A stretch of DNA of 64,000 bases, taken from assembly GCF_011039205.1 (NCBI RefSeq), contig NZ_JAAKEL010000008.1, forward strand, positions 51,062 to 115,061. Direction: 5' to 3'. Positions 17,348 through 26,145 of this stretch are shown in pieces. The notes beneath the pieces are model-generated. The model was given only the letters and a program-made list of their open reading frames with translations. It searched no databases and had not been told where the DNA came from. This stretch comes from Dysgonomonas sp. ZJ279 (GTDB taxonomy: Bacteria > Bacteroidota > Bacteroidia > Bacteroidales > Dysgonomonadaceae). The position numbers and the translations under genes were made by a program. Position 1 is the first letter of the stretch. Each line of letters opens with the position of its first letter.

Positions 17348-17842
17348 ATGAATTGGTTTGATCTTGTTATAATAATTCTGGTTGCTGCAACCCTTATCAA
17401 GGGATTCACTTCGGGATTCGTTATGCAGGCCGCATCACTGGCAGGATTAATACTTGGAGCCATATTTGCGGGAAAATTGTCGGGTTATATAGCACCTAAG
17501 ATTATCAGCTTGACAGATGGATCACCGCACGTTATCGGTCCAATATCGTACGTTGTAGCCTTCCTTCTGATTATTACCTCATTAATATTACTGGGGAAAG
17601 CTGTTCAATCGGCTGTAAAAGCAATGGAGATGAATGCCCTGAATAGAATTGCAGGGGCCATATTTTGTTGTGCTAAATGGCTTATAGCAGTAAGTATATT
17701 AGTCAATCTAATTTCGGAGATAGACCAAAGCAACCTCATAATAAAAGAGGATGTGTATGAGAAATCTCACACCTACCCTCTTGTAAAACGAGTTGCGCCA
17801 CTGGCGATACCCTATCTTAATTTCGATTGGATCACTCAGTGA
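17348..17842 (+). CDS. CvpA family membrane protein
   Basis: A 164-residue inner-membrane protein of the CvpA/colicin V production family. The N-terminus MNWFDLVIIILVAATLIKGFTSGFV is typical. Four hydrophobic helices are visible (about residues 4-24, 28-48, 65-87, 101-122). CvpA's molecular role is not settled. Its last 11 nt overlap the convergent thioredoxin gene. Confidence 0.85.
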   Translation: MNWFDLVIIILVAATLIKGFTSGFVMQAASLAGLILGAIFAGKLSGYIAPKIISLTDGSPHVIGPISYVVAFLLIITSLILLGKAVQSAVKAMEMNALNRIAGAIFCCAKWLIAVSILVNLISEIDQSNLIIKEDVYEKSHTYPLVKRVAPLAIPYLNFDWITQ

Positions 17843-18266
17843 TAGCGATATATTCTTTTATTGCTTTTGTCAGATCGGCTTTTGAAATCAGCCCGACAAT
17901 GCGATCTATCTCCTTGCCATCTTTATAAACAATAATTGCAGGAATCCCTTGAATCTGTTTATCAATGGCAAACTTCTTATAATTATCCACATTCAATTTC
18001 GCAATCTTGGCAGTGCCCTTAAACTCGTCTGCAACTTCTTCGAGTATCGGGTTCATCTTGCGACAAGGACCGCACCATGGAGCCCAGAAATCAACCAAAA
18101 CGACACCTTTAGCAGTCTCACTCTCATAGCTTGCTGCCGACAAGGTTACAATAGCAGAATCCTTTTTTTCTTCACGAGCCGATCGCCCAAACACATTAGC
18201 ACTATCTAACAGGCTAAGTGACAAAAGAACCACAGCCAGAACAGGGAATAATATTTTATTTTTCAT
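17832..18266 (-). CDS. Exported thioredoxin
   Basis: A 144-residue thioredoxin with an N-terminal signal sequence (about residues 1-24, KILFPVLAVVLLSLSLL), so it should act in the periplasm or attached to the inner membrane. The active site is WCGPC (C65, C68), and the cis-proline motif GIPAIIVYKDG is intact. Such proteins reduce or shuffle disulfides in envelope proteins. Convergent with cvpA, overlapping it by 11 nt. A minus-strand -7 box lies upstream at 18316-18323. Confidence 0.88.
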   Translation of the reverse strand: MKNKILFPVLAVVLLSLSLLDSANVFGRSAREEKKDSAIVTLSAASYESETAKGVVLVDFWAPWCGPCRKMNPILEEVADEFKGTAKIAKLNVDNYKKFAIDKQIQGIPAIIVYKDGKEIDRIVGLISKADLTKAIKEYIAITE

Positions 18267-18315
18267 TCATTTAGTTTATTGAAGGTCCGTGACCTATTTA
18301 TTATTATATGAACCG

Positions 18316-18323
18316 CAAATATA
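18316..18323 (-). promoter_or_regulatory. -7 box for the exported thioredoxin
   Basis: On the minus strand TATATTTG matches TAnnTTTG, 49 nt upstream of the start codon. No clear -33. Confidence 0.45.
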
Positions 18324-18408
18324 ACCATAAGTTCATTTGCCCATACACCCCTATTAGATTTATATGAATATTTGACATATATTAAATCTTACATTGGACA
18401 AAAACAAG

Positions 18409-18416
18409 TATTTTTG
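18409..18416 (+). promoter_or_regulatory. -7 box for the gls-ogt-maf-KAP operon
   Basis: TATTTTTG matches TAnnTTTG, 32 nt before the first start codon. No well-spaced -33. Confidence 0.45.
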
Positions 18417-18448
18417 TATATATAAAACTGTGATATAGCCTGTAAAAT

Positions 18449-19279
18449 ATGAGCCAAGAACCGATGAAATTAGATCTGGATAAAGTCCTGCAAAGCAAGG
18501 CTCCTAAAATCTATAACAAAATACCTCGTTTCGCGATCAACTACCTGAAAAGGAAAGTGCATGTGGATGAGTTAAATGAAATTCTGACCATATATGTAGA
18601 CAAGCAAGGTGTTGATTTTATGGAATCCGTTGTCGGCTACTTTAACTTAACACTTGATGTGGATGGGCTCGACAGCATACCAATAGATGGCAGATATATT
18701 TTTGTTTCCAATCATCCTTTAGGCGGCTTAGATGGTATCTGTCTTTCAGCTATTATCGGCAAAAAGTATGACAAGAAAATCAAGTATGTGGTTAATGATA
18801 TTCTGTATTACATCCGAAACCTACAACCTATTTTCCTACCAATCAACAAACATGGTACACAAGCAAAACAGGTAGCCAAAGAAACGAACGAGGCCTTCGA
18901 ATCTGACAGCCAAATAATCACTTTTCCGGCAGGGCTGTGTTCGAGAAAACAAAATGGAAGAATATACGACCTCGAATGGAAAAAAAACTTCATACAAAAG
19001 GCTATAGAATCGAAAAGAGACATAGTTCCTGTCTACTTTAGGGGGCGTAATTCAAATTTCTTTTATAGATTTGCAAATGCTAGAAAACGTCTGGGTATAA
19101 AATTTAATATCGAAATGGTTTTATTGCCCGACGAGATGTTCAAGAATAAAAATAAAACCTTCTCTATTACTTTCGGACAACCCATTCCTTACTCCACTTT
19201 CGATCACTCGAAAAGTGCGCAACAATGGGCTGAATATGTAAAAGAGACGGCTTATAAACTGGGAGAATCAAATAAATAA
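18449..19279 (+). CDS. glsA: PlsC-like acyltransferase, probable glycine-lipid O-acyltransferase (GlsA-like)
   Basis: A 276-residue acyltransferase with the HX4D motif NHPLGGLDG (H89, D95) and the motif FPAGLCSR (substrate phosphate-binding region in PlsC enzymes). It begins 3 nt before the start of an OlsB/hemolysin-type N-acyltransferase. In Bacteroides thetaiotaomicron an adjacent pair of this kind, glsA and glsB, is reported to make glycine lipids; GlsA adds the second, O-linked fatty acid. The assignment by gene order and family is an inference; a plain lysophosphatidate acyltransferase is the alternative, less likely given the partner. Confidence 0.75.
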   Translation: MSQEPMKLDLDKVLQSKAPKIYNKIPRFAINYLKRKVHVDELNEILTIYVDKQGVDFMESVVGYFNLTLDVDGLDSIPIDGRYIFVSNHPLGGLDGICLSAIIGKKYDKKIKYVVNDILYYIRNLQPIFLPINKHGTQAKQVAKETNEAFESDSQIITFPAGLCSRKQNGRIYDLEWKKNFIQKAIESKRDIVPVYFRGRNSNFFYRFANARKRLGIKFNIEMVLLPDEMFKNKNKTFSITFGQPIPYSTFDHSKSAQQWAEYVKETAYKLGESNK

Positions 19280-19282
19280 TCA

Positions 19283-20278
19283 ATGGACGCAGCTATTATT
19301 CCACCCATCGATAGGGATTTATTGAAAGCCGAACTTTCCAGAGATAAATTCTTGCGAAAGACCAACAAGGCTCATAATGAAATCTACATTATCACTCATC
19401 ATAATTCACCTAATGTGATGCAAGAGATCGGGCGATTACGCGAGATTGCTTTCAGATATTACGGTGGAGGCACAGGTAAACCCGTAGATCTCGACGAGTA
19501 CGATATAATGGACAATCCCTACAAGCAATTAATCGTATGGAATCCCGAAGCTGAAGAAATAATTGGAGGCTATCGTTTTATTTGTGGTCCGGATATTCGT
19601 TTTGATGAAAATGGTGAACCGATTTTAGCCACATCCCATCTTTTCCATTTCTCTAAGAAGTTTATAGACGAATATCTTCCATACACATTCGAACTCGGAC
19701 GTTCGTTCGTTACACTTGAATATCAATCTACATTAGCCGGATCGAAAGGCATATTTGCTCTCGACAATCTTTGGGACGGATTAGGAGCGTTGTCTGTTGC
19801 CGACCCATCGATGAAATATTTCTTCGGTAAGGTAACCATGTACGATACCTACAATACACAAGCCCGAGACATGATCTTATACTTCATGAACTTATATTTC
19901 CCCGATATGGAGAAATTGGTTTGGCCTAAACATGCACTTCATATCACTTCGGATAAAAGGAAATTAAGCAGGATGTTTACAGGTGAATCTTTTAAGGCTG
20001 ATTATCGATTATTAAACACCTCTGTCCGTAAATTCGGACTGAATATACCACCTCTTGTAAATGCCTATATGAGCCTTTCGCCACAGATGAAAGTATTCGG
20101 AACAGCTGTCAACGAAACTTTTGGTAATGTGGAAGAAACAGGTATCCTTATCAACAAGGATGAAATATTGGAGGACAAAAAGAAAAGACATATCGAATCG
20201 TATCTACGAGACAAACCGTCAAAACGCTTCTTAGGGCGGCTACGCCAAATGATTAACTGGAGCTGGAGATCTAAATGA
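19283..20278 (+). CDS. glsB: OlsB/hemolysin-type N-acyltransferase, probable glycine N-acyltransferase (GlsB-like)
   Basis: A 331-residue GNAT-fold enzyme of the OlsB (ornithine lipid N-acyltransferase)/haemolysin family. Family marks are QEIGRLREIAFR (about residues 45-56), YDIMDNPYKQLIVWN, IIGGYRFICG (about 93-102) and the ELGRSFV motif (about 134-140). It would join a 3-hydroxy fatty acyl group to glycine, the first step of glycine-lipid synthesis, with the product acylated by the upstream PlsC-like enzyme. The spacing to that gene is 3 nt and to ogt 7 nt. The substrate amino acid is inferred from the Bacteroides pair, not visible in the sequence. Confidence 0.75.
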   Translation: MDAAIIPPIDRDLLKAELSRDKFLRKTNKAHNEIYIITHHNSPNVMQEIGRLREIAFRYYGGGTGKPVDLDEYDIMDNPYKQLIVWNPEAEEIIGGYRFICGPDIRFDENGEPILATSHLFHFSKKFIDEYLPYTFELGRSFVTLEYQSTLAGSKGIFALDNLWDGLGALSVADPSMKYFFGKVTMYDTYNTQARDMILYFMNLYFPDMEKLVWPKHALHITSDKRKLSRMFTGESFKADYRLLNTSVRKFGLNIPPLVNAYMSLSPQMKVFGTAVNETFGNVEETGILINKDEILEDKKKRHIESYLRDKPSKRFLGRLRQMINWSWRSK

Positions 20279-20285
20279 TAACATT

Positions 20286-20747
20286 ATGAAAGTCTATTAC
20301 GAGTCTCCCGTGGGCATACTTGAGATCGAGGATGATTATGGTCACATCACAGCCCTTCGTTTTGTTGAAAAAGCTCTCGATGCAGCACAGCCAATCACAG
20401 AAACATTAGCTGAAGCAATAAAACAATTAGACGAATATTTCGCAGGAAAAAGACTTGATTTCGACCTGCCGCTTATGCAGGAAGGAACAGATTTTCAACA
20501 AAAAGCATGGGAATACCTGTGCAGTATACCTTATGGCGAAACTGTATCTTATAAAGAACAAGCCCAAGCAATAGGATCACCCAAAGGCTTTAGAGCCGTA
20601 GGGTCAGCCAACGGAAAGAATAATATCGCCATTATAGTACCTTGCCACCGTGTGGTGAACGAAGGCAAAGGATTGGGCGGATATGCCTATGGCCTCGATG
20701 CTAAACGCCAGTTACTCGCCTTAGAACAGCGTTATAAAAAGAAATAA
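20286..20747 (+). CDS. ogt: Methylated-DNA--protein-cysteine methyltransferase
   Basis: A 153-residue suicide repair protein that takes the alkyl group from O6-alkylguanine. The acceptor cysteine is C120 in VPCHRVV. The DNA-binding part YGETVSYKEQAQAIGSPKGFRAVGSANGKN (pieces around residues 83-112) includes the arginine finger region. It lacks an Ada-type regulatory domain. It is third in the gls-ogt-maf-KAP operon, 7 nt after glsB and 3 nt before maf. Confidence 0.94.
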   Translation: MKVYYESPVGILEIEDDYGHITALRFVEKALDAAQPITETLAEAIKQLDEYFAGKRLDFDLPLMQEGTDFQQKAWEYLCSIPYGETVSYKEQAQAIGSPKGFRAVGSANGKNNIAIIVPCHRVVNEGKGLGGYAYGLDAKRQLLALEQRYKKK

Positions 20748-20750
20748 TAA

Positions 20751-21326
20751 ATGAACTTATCTCAATATCAAGTAATACTTGCGTCGAACTCTCCCCGCAG
20801 GAAGGAATTACTTTCGGGTTTAGACATCAACTACACAATCAAGATTCTGCCCGATATAGATGAATCATATCCGGATAATATAAAAAAAGAAGATGTTGCT
20901 ATCTATATAGCTAAAAAGAAAGCGAATGCTTACTTCGATTGCCTGAAAGATAATACCGTTCTTATTACCGCTGATACAATCGTTCTACTTGATGGAAAAG
21001 TATATGGAAAACCCATAGATGAAGAAGAGGCTAAGCAAATGCTTCGTGAACTATCGGGTAAAACTCATCAGGTAATAACAGGAGTCTGCATCACGACAAA
21101 AGAGAAACAGCATACCTTTGGCGTATCCTCAGAGGTCAGATTCGCCCTCATCGAAGAATCGGAGATAGAGTATTACGTAACTAAATATAAGCCCTTAGAC
21201 AAAGCCGGAGCATACGGTGTGCAAGAGTGGATAGGGTATATCGCTGTGGAATATATTTCAGGTTCTTATTTCAATATAATGGGATTGCCTGTACAACGGT
21301 TGTATCAGGAGTTGAAGAAATGGTAG
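20751..21326 (+). CDS. maf: Maf family nucleoside triphosphate pyrophosphatase
   Basis: A 191-residue house-cleaning pyrophosphatase. It shows the family marks: ASNSPRRKELL near the N-terminus (residues 12-22), ITADTIVLLDGKVYGKP (about 73-89), SGKTHQVITGV and the YYVTKYKPLDKAGAYGVQEW segment. Members hydrolyse dTTP/UTP or modified pyrimidine nucleotides. It is part of the operon that begins with the glycine-lipid pair. Confidence 0.93.
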   Translation: MNLSQYQVILASNSPRRKELLSGLDINYTIKILPDIDESYPDNIKKEDVAIYIAKKKANAYFDCLKDNTVLITADTIVLLDGKVYGKPIDEEEAKQMLRELSGKTHQVITGVCITTKEKQHTFGVSSEVRFALIEESEIEYYVTKYKPLDKAGAYGVQEWIGYIAVEYISGSYFNIMGLPVQRLYQELKKW

Positions 21327-21348
21327 AGAAGACAAAAAAACGAATACT

Positions 21349-23796
21349 ATGAAAATTACGAAATACATACGACCTTTTATTTACTCTATTATTGCGCTGT
21401 TCTTAATAGAGCTTTTGCAGCCTATTATATCCTCCGTTTTTATTAAAGTTGTATGCGATAACCTAAAACTGGATTCTTGGGTTGTTAAGATCGGCTTCCC
21501 TATATTTATAGTAGCCACCCTTTATTTTTACAGAGAAAAAATAAAAGGTAATAAATGGTTCTTTTCATATTATTTACCTGCCCTTATTATTTACTTGCTA
21601 TACAGGTTAGATATAATACCCCACTTTGATTGGACGTTTTTGTCTTACTATTCGGTAATTACTTTTTTTGATGTATTCGTTACAATAACCTCTATAGGCG
21701 TTGTTTATTTAATTTATTCTAAGAAAAAAGTGCAGCCAGCGCAAACAAGAAGCCCACACAGCCCTATTATTGGATGGCTTAATAATGATAAACTGTGTTA
21801 TAAAGAAGACATAGTAAACAACTTATTACTGACCCTCCTATCTAAAAAAGAAAATAAAAATCTCTATCAACAAGAAGCCCTTACTGTCAGTCTTCGTGGT
21901 AGCTGGGGATCGGGTAAAACATCATATCTGAATCTGATAGAAGAACAAATAAATAAGGATAGCGAATCAACGTTTTACAAAAAGGCGATTATAATTAAGT
22001 TCAACCCTTGGTTTAGTACCGACACGAAACAAATAATGCAAGATTTCTTGGATACATTGAGAGACGGGCTAAAAGATAAATTAGATCATTATACAGTACA
22101 AAAATCGATAAACAAATATGCGCAGGCATTAGCAAAAGGAAATTTCGGGACAGTATCCACACTTTTATCTCTTTTGCCGCTAGTCGGGGATGAATCTATC
22201 GAAAAAAGATTTAGCGAGGTAAGTAATAATATAGCTAAGTTGGATGTTCCACTGATGATCTTTATAGACGATATAGACCGATTGAATGCAAAAGAGATGC
22301 AATATGTTTTACAGTTGGTAAGGAATAGTGCTAACTTTAAAAACACGATATTCATTGTTCCTTACGATGAAGAATATATTGTAAAAACACTTGATACTAA
22401 TTTATGCAATCCCCAAGAGTATTTACAGAAAATATTTACCCTGTCATATTCTTTACCTATTATGCCTTGGGTAGAATATGTAAAAATGGCTACAACAGAC
22501 ATTGCCAACGAACTCTCTATTGAAGCAATTAGCAAGGAATATGAATATATAAAATCGTTTATTGAAGATATAAAAGAACGGCTTACGTTGCGCATACTAA
22601 GAAAAATAACCGAAAATATAAAGTTCCATGGCACTTTTGCAAAAGATACCGATGGTAATTACATCATATATCTGTACGATCTACTACTTATAGAATACTT
22701 GAATATTCTGGATAAGAATATATATACAAATTTGCCTCAAGAGGATGGGATACTTTGGTTTAATGGTTCTCATTATAGTCTCAATAACCGTAATATAGAA
22801 GCAATATCAAAAAATATAGTGAATAACGAATCCAAGCCGACTGTGCATCCTAACGATGAATTCATCGTCAAATCAATTAAACCTATTTGCTTAAATACAG
22901 CAAAAATCAATACTAGCTTTCGTATATTGGAGTTATTATTTAATAAAAAAGGAAGTGATATATACTCATTGGGAAATCCTGTTGTACTTAATACTTATTT
23001 CGCAAAAATAAAAGGAGAAGAAATTATTACACAAAAAGAGTTTAGTGAAGGTGTCAAGATGTCAGAAGATGAATTGAAGAACCAATTCTTAAAATGGTAT
23101 GATCGTAATAAAACAATATTGAAAGACTTATTAAACAGCGTTGAATTTAAAACAAAGGAAGAAGGGCTGAAATTAATAAATGCATCATCTGTATTAAAAC
23201 AAGAAAGGGGGCACTATTATTTAGTTATACCAGGAGTAAATTCGCTATACAAACATGAATCTGAAACCGATATATATAAATTACACACCACTACATTCAA
23301 AACTTTTCTAGATGGTTATGCTAATAAAGATATAGATACACTCAAATGCAAAAATGAAATATTACAGAGGCTTAAAGAAGACCACTTTAGTCCTCTTAAA
23401 TATATTTTTAGTAACAATTCTCAAGATTCAGAAAAAAAGTACAACGAACTTTACATTTCTTATCTACAAGAATATCTAAAACTTCAAAAGGATTTCGCCG
23501 ATTTCGAAACCAGCTTCATAGCTAACTTAGATCAGTTATATCATAAAAACGAAGCCCAAGTATTAATCAAAGAATATCTAAAAACACATTTTAGAAGCCT
23601 TGTAAATCAGATACAAACCACTGAAGAGTTAAGCTACAATTTTTATTTTAATAAATTATTTGATGAGGCATCAAATAAAAAAAGTAACTGGAAAGACAAC
23701 TACAAAAAGTTCCTCGACCAATTTGATAAAGAAGTGAAAAATCAGCCTTGGTTTCAGCGCCATCTTGAAGCCATAGGATTCAAAACAACTACCTGA
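21349..23796 (+). CDS. Membrane-anchored KAP-family P-loop NTPase
   Basis: An 815-residue STAND-like KAP NTPase. Four hydrophobic helices occupy the N-terminus (about residues 12-36, 44-61, 71-86, 98-122), followed by the P-loop domain. Walker A is GSWGSGKTS (G184 onward), Walker B is MIFIDDIDRL (D307, D308), and NPWF after it is the KAP-typical NPW motif. The C-terminal 400 residues are helical and not recognised. Unlike many KAP proteins, the membrane helices precede the P-loop instead of interrupting it. It starts 22 nt after maf and ends at a terminator. Base composition is visibly more AT-rich than its neighbours (three sampled 60-nt rows give 28-37% GC, against 38% in a glsB row). KAP NTPases occur in phage-exclusion and defence systems (PifA, QatA), but no partner gene is present. 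Confidence 0.85.
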   Translation: MKITKYIRPFIYSIIALFLIELLQPIISSVFIKVVCDNLKLDSWVVKIGFPIFIVATLYFYREKIKGNKWFFSYYLPALIIYLLYRLDIIPHFDWTFLSYYSVITFFDVFVTITSIGVVYLIYSKKKVQPAQTRSPHSPIIGWLNNDKLCYKEDIVNNLLLTLLSKKENKNLYQQEALTVSLRGSWGSGKTSYLNLIEEQINKDSESTFYKKAIIIKFNPWFSTDTKQIMQDFLDTLRDGLKDKLDHYTVQKSINKYAQALAKGNFGTVSTLLSLLPLVGDESIEKRFSEVSNNIAKLDVPLMIFIDDIDRLNAKEMQYVLQLVRNSANFKNTIFIVPYDEEYIVKTLDTNLCNPQEYLQKIFTLSYSLPIMPWVEYVKMATTDIANELSIEAISKEYEYIKSFIEDIKERLTLRILRKITENIKFHGTFAKDTDGNYIIYLYDLLLIEYLNILDKNIYTNLPQEDGILWFNGSHYSLNNRNIEAISKNIVNNESKPTVHPNDEFIVKSIKPICLNTAKINTSFRILELLFNKKGSDIYSLGNPVVLNTYFAKIKGEEIITQKEFSEGVKMSEDELKNQFLKWYDRNKTILKDLLNSVEFKTKEEGLKLINASSVLKQERGHYYLVIPGVNSLYKHESETDIYKLHTTTFKTFLDGYANKDIDTLKCKNEILQRLKEDHFSPLKYIFSNNSQDSEKKYNELYISYLQEYLKLQKDFADFETSFIANLDQLYHKNEAQVLIKEYLKTHFRSLVNQIQTTEELSYNFYFNKLFDEASNKKSNWKDNYKKFLDQFDKEVKNQPWFQRHLEAIGFKTTT

Positions 23797-23813
23797 ATAC
23801 TAAACACAATAAA

Positions 23814-23843
23814 AAAGGAGCTATTCACACGAATAGCTCCTTT
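23814..23843. terminator. Terminator between the KAP gene and convergent ino1
   Basis: Perfect 13-bp stem AAAGGAGCTATTC (23814-23826) with 23831-23843, 4-nt loop ACAC. The A-run just before it makes a T tract for the minus strand, so it best terminates ino1; it may act both ways. Confidence 0.85.
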
Positions 23844-23871
23844 CATAAATATCACTAGGAAGACTAATTAA

Positions 23872-25167
23872 TTAGTCGATAAAATCTACTGTTTCTTCAC
23901 CGATCATTTTGCGAAGCGTATTTTTTAACTTCACATATTGGATAAACAAGTCGTGTTCTGCAATCTTAGCAGGCTCATGCATAGGGCTTTTGAAATAGAA
24001 AGACAACCAGTCTTGTATTCCACTCATACCTGCACGTTTAGCCAAATCAGAGAACAACACAAGGTCAAGACACAAAGGAGCAGCTAGAATAGAATCCTTA
24101 CAAAGGAAATCCACTTTCAATTGCATTTTGTAACCCAACCATCCGAAAAGGTCGATGTTATCCCATCCCTCTTTATCGTCTTTGCGAGGTGGATAGTAAT
24201 TGATACGAACTTTGTGGTATACATTACCGTAAAGTTCAGGATACAATTCAGGTTGAAGAATATTATCGATAACAGACAGTTTCGATTCTTCTTTTGTTTT
24301 GAATGAACCCGGATCGTCAAGAACTTCGCCGTCGCGGTTACCAAGAATATTTGTAGAGAACCATCCTTCAAGACCCAACATACGAGTTTTCAACATCGGA
24401 GACAATACTGTCTTCAACATCGTTTGTCCTGTTTTAAAGTCTTTTCCACAAATTGGAGTTTGAGTCTTAGCAGCCAATTCCCACATTGCAGGAATATCAA
24501 CTGTCAGGTTAGGAGCACCATTGATATAAGGTATACCCATAGACACTGCTGCATAAGCATAAACGTTTGAAGGAGCTATATCTTTATGATTTTCCTTCAT
24601 TCCTTTTTCTAAAGAAGCAAGTGTTTTGTGAACTTCACCCAGTGGAGTGAATACTTCGGTACTACCGCACCAGATAACTACGATACGATCGCAATTATTT
24701 TGTTTTTTGAAGTCTTCGATGTCTTGTTTTACTTGTTCCATCAAGTCCCATTTAGTAGGAGCCGATTTCACCCAAGTACCGTGCAAACGTTTAACAAATT
24801 CCTGATCAAATACAGCTTTCATCGGTTTGATAGCTATCATTTCATCTTTCACCTTGTCCAGGTCTTCATTCGTTAAAACATCAGCATGTTTTGCAGCCTC
24901 GTATGCATTATCTTCAAAGATATCCCATCCTCCGAATACTACATCATTAAGATCTGCCAAAGGCACCGCATCTTTAATTTTAGGAAAGCGGTTTTCTTCT
25001 CTTTTCCCTAAACGCATTGTAGCCAATTGAGTAATTGACCCTACAGGAACACCTTGTCCTTTACGTGTTAACAACGTTCCTGCCATAAATGTAGTCGAAA
25101 CTGCACCTACGCCAACAGTAAGAATACCAAGTTTTCCCTTGGCTTCTTTCACTTGTACTTTTCCCAT
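23872..25167 (-). CDS. ino1: myo-Inositol-1-phosphate synthase
   Basis: Converts glucose-6-phosphate to 1L-myo-inositol 1-phosphate using bound NAD. The 431-residue protein begins with a Rossmann motif GILTVGVGAVSTTFMAG (about residues 13-29) and continues with VIWCGSTEVFTP, MGIPYINGAPN, ICGKDFKTGQTMLKTVL and NILGNRDGEVL, all typical of the family. It is the first committed enzyme for inositol lipids and lies beside a phosphatase, a CDP-alcohol phosphatidyltransferase, an ATP-grasp protein and a nucleotidyltransferase. In Bacteroides a comparable locus makes phosphatidylinositol and inositol sphingolipids. Codon use suggests high expression. A 230-nt gap with its own -7 box separates it from the upstream genes. 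Confidence 0.93.
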   Translation of the reverse strand: MGKVQVKEAKGKLGILTVGVGAVSTTFMAGTLLTRKGQGVPVGSITQLATMRLGKREENRFPKIKDAVPLADLNDVVFGGWDIFEDNAYEAAKHADVLTNEDLDKVKDEMIAIKPMKAVFDQEFVKRLHGTWVKSAPTKWDLMEQVKQDIEDFKKQNNCDRIVVIWCGSTEVFTPLGEVHKTLASLEKGMKENHKDIAPSNVYAYAAVSMGIPYINGAPNLTVDIPAMWELAAKTQTPICGKDFKTGQTMLKTVLSPMLKTRMLGLEGWFSTNILGNRDGEVLDDPGSFKTKEESKLSVIDNILQPELYPELYGNVYHKVRINYYPPRKDDKEGWDNIDLFGWLGYKMQLKVDFLCKDSILAAPLCLDLVLFSDLAKRAGMSGIQDWLSFYFKSPMHEPAKIAEHDLFIQYVKLKNTLRKMIGEETVDFID

Positions 25168-25254
25168 TTTTTATAAAAATTTTAAGTTATACCGCAACCC
25201 GCGGCTTACATTAAATTCTGTTATTCCAACGAATAACATATAATAGAATAGCAT

Positions 25255-25262
25255 CAAATATA
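25255..25262 (-). promoter_or_regulatory. Possible ino1 promoter -7 box
   Basis: On the minus strand TATATTTG matches TAnnTTTG, 87 nt upstream of the ino1 start. A TTG (CAA at 25286-25288) is 23 nt further up, slightly longer than the usual spacing. The rest of the 230-nt gap 25168-25397 shows nothing else. Confidence 0.45.
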
Positions 25263-25397
25263 TCCTCACTACCATTTTATTATCCCAACCCGATATTTTC
25301 CATCTCAAACAGTGTTTAAGACTTCCATTATTGGCAGCAACAATATAGCTGGCGCTATAATATCATCAAAAAATCAAGTACATTACTTTCAATCTTC

Positions 25398-26123
25398 TTA
25401 TTTCAGATGAAAGACATCCTTCAACTCCATGAAGTCTGTGATAACAACGTCTGCCGTAGCACTTTCGTCATCTTTTTCCCAACCAAGACCTTTCAGCCAG
25501 ATAGTCTTACAACCGTTTTCCATAGCCGGAACTATATCTTTCTTGTAAGAGTCTCCTATCACAACTATATTAGATGCAGGTAAATTTAATTTCTCTACAC
25601 CCAAAGTAAATATCGCTGGGTCTGGTTTTCTTATACCAACTACCGCCGACTCGATAATCTCATCGAAACAGTCAAGTAGATCAAAATCCTTCAAAACAGC
25701 ATGGATATTACCGTAGAAGTTAGAAACAACCACCATCGGATATTTAGCATGCAACTGTTCCAAAACAGGCTTCTCCTTCGAGATCAAACCTTTGACAAAG
25801 TTATAACATTGGGTCGAAACCGCAAGGCTATATTCCGCTTTTTTATCATTTGCTGTTAAGTAGCCTTTATCGAAAAGATAACCAATCTGCAAATCAACTT
25901 TTTTATTGAGCAGAATACAGAAATTATCTTCTTCTTTGATTATTGGGTGTACAGCCAAATAGCGTTCCACATAGACAAAAGCTTCGCGAAAAGCCTCCTT
26001 CGTTACAGGTATCTGCTGATCTTGGTAAGATTCCCACAGCACCTCCGCCCAATGTTTTCCATTACTGTCGATAGTACCGCCGTAATCAAATATAATTCCT
26101 TTTATATCTTCGAGTTTGAACAT
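25398..26123 (-). CDS. HAD-superfamily hydrolase, probable phosphatidylinositol-phosphate phosphatase
   Basis: A 241-residue HAD hydrolase with cap (about residues 25-110). Motif I is FDYGGTID: the nucleophile D13 is present, but the usual second Asp, the general acid/base at +2, is Gly (G15). Motif II lies in VVVSNF, motif III/IV in IRKPDPAIF (K) and VIGDSYKKDI (D). By position, between ino1 and the CDP-alcohol phosphatidyltransferase, it should remove the phosphate from phosphatidylinositol phosphate, as proposed for the matching Bacteroides gene. This role comes from gene neighbourhood, and the missing acid residue leaves catalysis open. It starts 22 nt after the phosphatidyltransferase gene. 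Confidence 0.72.
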   Translation of the reverse strand: MFKLEDIKGIIFDYGGTIDSNGKHWAEVLWESYQDQQIPVTKEAFREAFVYVERYLAVHPIIKEEDNFCILLNKKVDLQIGYLFDKGYLTANDKKAEYSLAVSTQCYNFVKGLISKEKPVLEQLHAKYPMVVVSNFYGNIHAVLKDFDLLDCFDEIIESAVVGIRKPDPAIFTLGVEKLNLPASNIVVIGDSYKKDIVPAMENGCKTIWLKGLGWEKDDESATADVVITDFMELKDVFHLK

Positions 26124-26145
26124 TCTATTCTTAATTATTTATTTT

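Noticed and set aside
18449..20278. Ornithine-lipid interpretation of the acyltransferase pair
   Set aside because: The family also includes OlsA/OlsB, but glycine lipids are the reported product in Bacteroides; ornithine remains an untested alternative and is not claimed.
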